16,956 nucleotides of DNA from Tepidiphilus sp. Lineage in GTDB: Bacteria > Pseudomonadota > Gammaproteobacteria > Burkholderiales > Rhodocyclaceae. The stretch lies in the NCBI GenBank assembly GCA_028684345.1, contig JAQUGB010000007.1, forward strand, positions 8,197 to 25,152. Reading direction: 5' to 3'. A program made the position numbers and the translations under genes. Position 1 is the first letter of the stretch. Each line of letters begins with the position of its first letter. Positions 14,446 to 16,956 of this stretch are shown in pieces. Under the pieces are notes generated by a model. The model was not told where the DNA came from and did not search any database. It was given only the letters and a program-made list of their open reading frames with translations.

Positions 14446-16082
14446 TGGGCTTTCAGCCGCACACTACGACGGACGTGATACACGGTGGCCAAGGGCGCGA
14501 TCAGGCCAATGGCGATCACGGCCGTGAGCAGCATTCCCAGTTGGGAATAATCGGCCGGCACGAGGATGGTGCCGTCGGGGGCGCGTACTTCCCGCGTGAC
14601 CACGAAAAGGGTGTTGAGATACTTCGTTCCGAGTTCGGACGCCGAGAGCGCCAGATTGGTGAACGAGGCCATCACGGCGAAGAAGGTCGCCTTGAGATGC
14701 TGGGGGGCCGAGTGCGCGATCCAGGCGAGCATGGGAACCATCGATACCTGCCCCAAAGGAGATTCCACGGCGGTGTTGACGATGGCGATGAAACGGGCAT
14801 CGATCACGCCGTTGGTCATCCGGCTCGTCCATTCGTGCAGGCCGTGGTACATCCCCAGATAGGGCAAGGAAAGCAGGGCGCCGATTACCGACAGGATCAC
14901 CACGATGTCGAGGATGGAGCGCTCGGCCATGAAGCGGCGGAAAATGAAAAGTCCGGCCAAAGTGAGCACCGAGCCGATGAGCGAGAGCTTGGCGAGAAAG
15001 GACTGATCGAAGGCGAGCTCGTCGATCATCCACCAGGTGAGTCCGGGGCCGGCGGTGGGCGTGGCGCGAAAGACGAAGATTACGAGCGCAGTGCCGGCGA
15101 GCGTTCGCCGTGCGTTGGGGCTGAGTTCGCCCATGAGGCGGCGCATGAGGAAGAGGATCACGGCCAACGAGCCGACGAAAATCACTTCCTGATTGCCGGG
15201 AAAATCGAGCAACCCCATCGAGAGGGTGAATACGACGAAGATGAGGCTGCCCCACAGGAGCGGCCAGTTGGGCGCAGGGGCTTGCGTACCGAACTCCGGC
15301 CATAAGACCGGATCGAGCCCTAGTCGGGCATGACGGCGCCGCTCGAGCCGGCGCAGCAGCGAAGCCAGCATGACGCCGGAGACGGACACGAGGGGGATCA
15401 GGAGCGCCAACTCGTAGATACGGGCATAAAGGGGGGCTTTTTCCTCGATCGACAGCGTCTCGGTACCGGAGAAGACCAGCACGTTGGCGAGCGACACCAA
15501 CACGCCGCCGCCGAGGATGGCGATGCGCCCCAGCGTCTGCAGCGTGGTGTGCATGAGCTTGACTTGCGTTTCGGGTAGCGGCTCGCCGTTCTCGTCGTGT
15601 GTGGGGACGGCTTCGACCGTCATGGCGTCGGCCACCACGTCTTGCAGGACGTACCCGAGAGGGGCGAGCAACACCGAGAGAACGTACCAGTAGGAGACGG
15701 GCCACAGCGCTGCCATCGCGTCGCGTTGGCTCGTGAGGCCAATCATGATGAGCATGCTCGCGGCGATCAGGGCGGCGCCCAGCCAGACGAAGAGCGCCTT
15801 GCGGTGCCAGAAGAGATCGACGAGGTGTCCCAGGGGCATTTTCAGCGCCCACGGAATCCCTGCCCAGAAACCGAGCGCGGCGAGAAAAGCCGCCGAGAGA
15901 TCGAGGTATTCCTTGACGAAAAACGTACCGGCAATGCCGGTGAGCCCCGAGATGCCCGCCGCGAGGTAGACCATGAGCGGCGGGAGGAAGCTCCAGCGCC
16001 ATTCGCGGGCGAGCTCGATGACGTCGTCTTTCCACCAGCGGCGCAGGGCAAGAATCAGGCGCAGGACGGGACGGGGCGTCAT
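14442..16082 (-). CDS. MFS transporter of the BT1 / folate-biopterin transporter-like group (546 aa)
   Basis: A polytopic inner-membrane protein with about 12 helices. Features resembling BT1/FBT proteins include LAAGISGLTGIAGTFFVKEY (40-59), PWALKMPLGHLVDLFWHRK (77-95) with a motif A-like Asp89 and Arg94, LQDVVADAMTVEA (146-158), FRATPTAGPGLTWW (338-351) and ATFFAVMASFTNLALSASEL (465-484). A hydrophilic loop at about 158-175 and a charged loop at 243-272 separate the halves. Folate or biopterin should not be assumed as substrate: the bacterial members are mostly uncharacterised, and the neighbouring aceB suggests an organic acid or related metabolite (inference). The start has AAAGGA about 9 bases upstream. 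It lies 104 bases downstream of aceB on the same strand and overlaps the DUF4212-like gene. Confidence 0.78.
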   Translation of the reverse strand: MTPRPVLRLILALRRWWKDDVIELAREWRWSFLPPLMVYLAAGISGLTGIAGTFFVKEYLDLSAAFLAALGFWAGIPWALKMPLGHLVDLFWHRKALFVWLGAALIAASMLIMIGLTSQRDAMAALWPVSYWYVLSVLLAPLGYVLQDVVADAMTVEAVPTHDENGEPLPETQVKLMHTTLQTLGRIAILGGGVLVSLANVLVFSGTETLSIEEKAPLYARIYELALLIPLVSVSGVMLASLLRRLERRRHARLGLDPVLWPEFGTQAPAPNWPLLWGSLIFVVFTLSMGLLDFPGNQEVIFVGSLAVILFLMRRLMGELSPNARRTLAGTALVIFVFRATPTAGPGLTWWMIDELAFDQSFLAKLSLIGSVLTLAGLFIFRRFMAERSILDIVVILSVIGALLSLPYLGMYHGLHEWTSRMTNGVIDARFIAIVNTAVESPLGQVSMVPMLAWIAHSAPQHLKATFFAVMASFTNLALSASELGTKYLNTLFVVTREVRAPDGTILVPADYSQLGMLLTAVIAIGLIAPLATVYHVRRSVRLKAQ

Positions 16083-16144
16083 GCCGTATCATCCTTTGGC
16101 GCGATGAAGCCGTGCCGCCCCGCGGGTCGCAGGGCGGCCGCGGT

Positions 16145-16177
16145 CGGTGCGAGGCTTCCCGGGGAAGAGACGCACCG
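16145..16177 (-). terminator. Hairpin just downstream of aceB
   Basis: An outer stem of 7 bp (CGGTGCG against CGCACCG) encloses an inner stem of 6 bp (CTTCCC against GGGAAG) with small 3-4 base bulges. It sits 9 bases beyond the aceB stop. No T-run follows on the minus strand, so it could be a weak terminator or a 3' end stabiliser, allowing read-through into the MFS gene. A second inverted repeat, GCCGCCC/GGGCGGC, lies at 16114-16138. Confidence 0.45.
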
Positions 16178-16186
16178 CGGCGAGGT

Positions 16187-16956
16187 TCAGGGGAGCTCTT
16201 CGTAGAGCGGCAGTGTGAGGAATTCGGGGAATTCCTCGGTGAGCGCCATCTTCTCGAAGATCTTCGCCGCTTTGTCGTAGTTGGCGGTGTCTTCGCCCTG
16301 CGCGGTGACTTCCGCCTTGACTTTGGCGAGCTCCTCGGGGATGAGCGAGCGCACCAGCTCCACCGTGACCTTGCGGCCGTCTTCCAGCACGCCTTTGGGG
16401 CTGTAGATCCACTGCCAGACCTGGGCGCGGGCGATCTCGGCGGTGGCGGCGTCTTCCATCAGGTTGTGGATCGCCACCGCGCCGTTGCCGCCCAGCCAAG
16501 AGCCAAGATAATGGATGGCCACGTTGATGTTGTTGCGCAGCCCCCCCTCGGTGATGGGTTTCTCCGGCTGGAAATTGAGGAAGTCGCGCGCGGTGAAGGT
16601 CTCGTCGCGCTGCTTGTCCCACTGGTTTGGCCGATCGCCCAGCACGGCCTTGAATTCCTCCATGGCCACTTCGACCAGGCCCGGGTGGGCCACCCAGCCG
16701 CCGTCGAAGCCGTCGTTGGCGTCGCGCCGCTTGTCGTGGCGCACGCCGGCCAGCGCCCGTTCGTTCGCTTCCGGGTCGTTCTTGATCGGGATGAGCGCGC
16801 TCATCCCGCCGATGGCCGGTGTTCCGCGTTTGTGGCAGGCCTTGACGAGCGCGAGCGCATAGGAGCGCATGAAGGGGACTTCCATGGTGATGCGCGCGCG
16901 GTCGGCCAGGCAGAAGTCCTTGTCCTTGCGGAACTTCTTGATGCAGGAGAAGATGT
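16187..16956 (-). CDS. aceB: Malate synthase A, C-terminal part (gene continues beyond the window)
   Basis: Condenses glyoxylate with acetyl-CoA to malate, the second step of the glyoxylate shunt. The open frame runs off the window end and supplies the last 255 or so residues of a protein normally about 530 long. Recognisable isoform-A blocks, in order, are IFSCIKKFRKDKDF, TMEVPFMRSY, GGMSALIPIKNDPEAN, DGFDGGWVAHPGLVEVA, ITEGGLRNNINVAIHYLGSW, and the MEDAATAEIARAQVWQW block that includes the catalytic Asp region. The stop is TGA at 16189-16187. The 5' end, promoter and any neighbouring aceA lie outside the window. The gene is followed by the MFS/DUF4212-like pair on the same strand. Confidence 0.96.
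   Translation of the reverse strand, partial: IFSCIKKFRKDKDFCLADRARITMEVPFMRSYALALVKACHKRGTPAIGGMSALIPIKNDPEANERALAGVRHDKRRDANDGFDGGWVAHPGLVEVAMEEFKAVLGDRPNQWDKQRDETFTARDFLNFQPEKPITEGGLRNNINVAIHYLGSWLGGNGAVAIHNLMEDAATAEIARAQVWQWIYSPKGVLEDGRKVTVELVRSLIPEELAKVKAEVTAQGEDTANYDKAAKIFEKMALTEEFPEFLTLPLYEELP

Noticed and set aside
14436..15305. 289-codon plus-strand frame opposite the MFS gene
   Set aside because: Low-complexity Gly/Glu/His/Arg composition typical of antisense GC-rich DNA; the minus-strand MFS protein explains the region.

Overview
The window is high-GC, densely packed bacterial chromosome and looks betaproteobacterial. The clues are aceK (isocitrate dehydrogenase kinase/phosphatase) directly divergent from icd, a VC_2705-type sodium symporter with its DUF4212 small subunit, the proteobacterial form of malate synthase A, and consistently GC-rich third codon positions. 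A Hydrogenophilaceae/Rhodocyclales-like organism would fit, but that is an inference. No rRNA, tRNA, CRISPR array, insertion sequence or prophage gene was seen.

Layout. (1) 1-4112 (+): the end of an M20-type amidohydrolase, translationally coupled to an 834-residue FtsX-type ABC permease, then threonine synthase (thrC). (2) 4113-5757: a 177-base gap with nothing recognisable, then a solitary AAA_14/DUF4143 ATPase (-). Its upstream region carries four near-identical 14-bp iterons spaced exactly 22 bp apart. This part looks like an accessory gene lodged between housekeeping genes. (3) 5758-8021: nadC (-), divergent from a YgjP/SprT-like metallopeptidase (+), which converges on an OmpA-type peptidoglycan-binding lipoprotein (-). 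(4) 8060-11498: aceK (-) and icd (+) diverge from a 345-base control region; icd ends at a strong intrinsic terminator. (5) 11499-14138 (+): the DUF4212 small subunit, the large sodium:solute (probably acetate/organic acid) symporter, a GC-rich hairpin, and an unrecognised 130-residue membrane protein. (6) 14158-16956 (-): malate synthase A (aceB, running off the window), a BT1/folate-biopterin-like MFS transporter, and a second, diverged DUF4212-like protein whose start overlaps the MFS stop codon.

Regions 4 to 6 fit together as an acetate/glyoxylate-shunt neighbourhood. The symporter would import acetate or a related acid. IDH (Icd) and its kinase/phosphatase (AceK) set the split between the TCA cycle and the glyoxylate shunt, and malate synthase A completes the shunt. 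The phosphorylatable serine of Icd and the ATP-binding and catalytic residues of AceK are visible. Isocitrate lyase is not in the window.

The two most unusual signals are the 22-bp phased iterons in front of the DUF4143 ATPase, and the pairing of a DUF4212 small-subunit paralogue with an MFS-fold transporter instead of an SSS-fold symporter.
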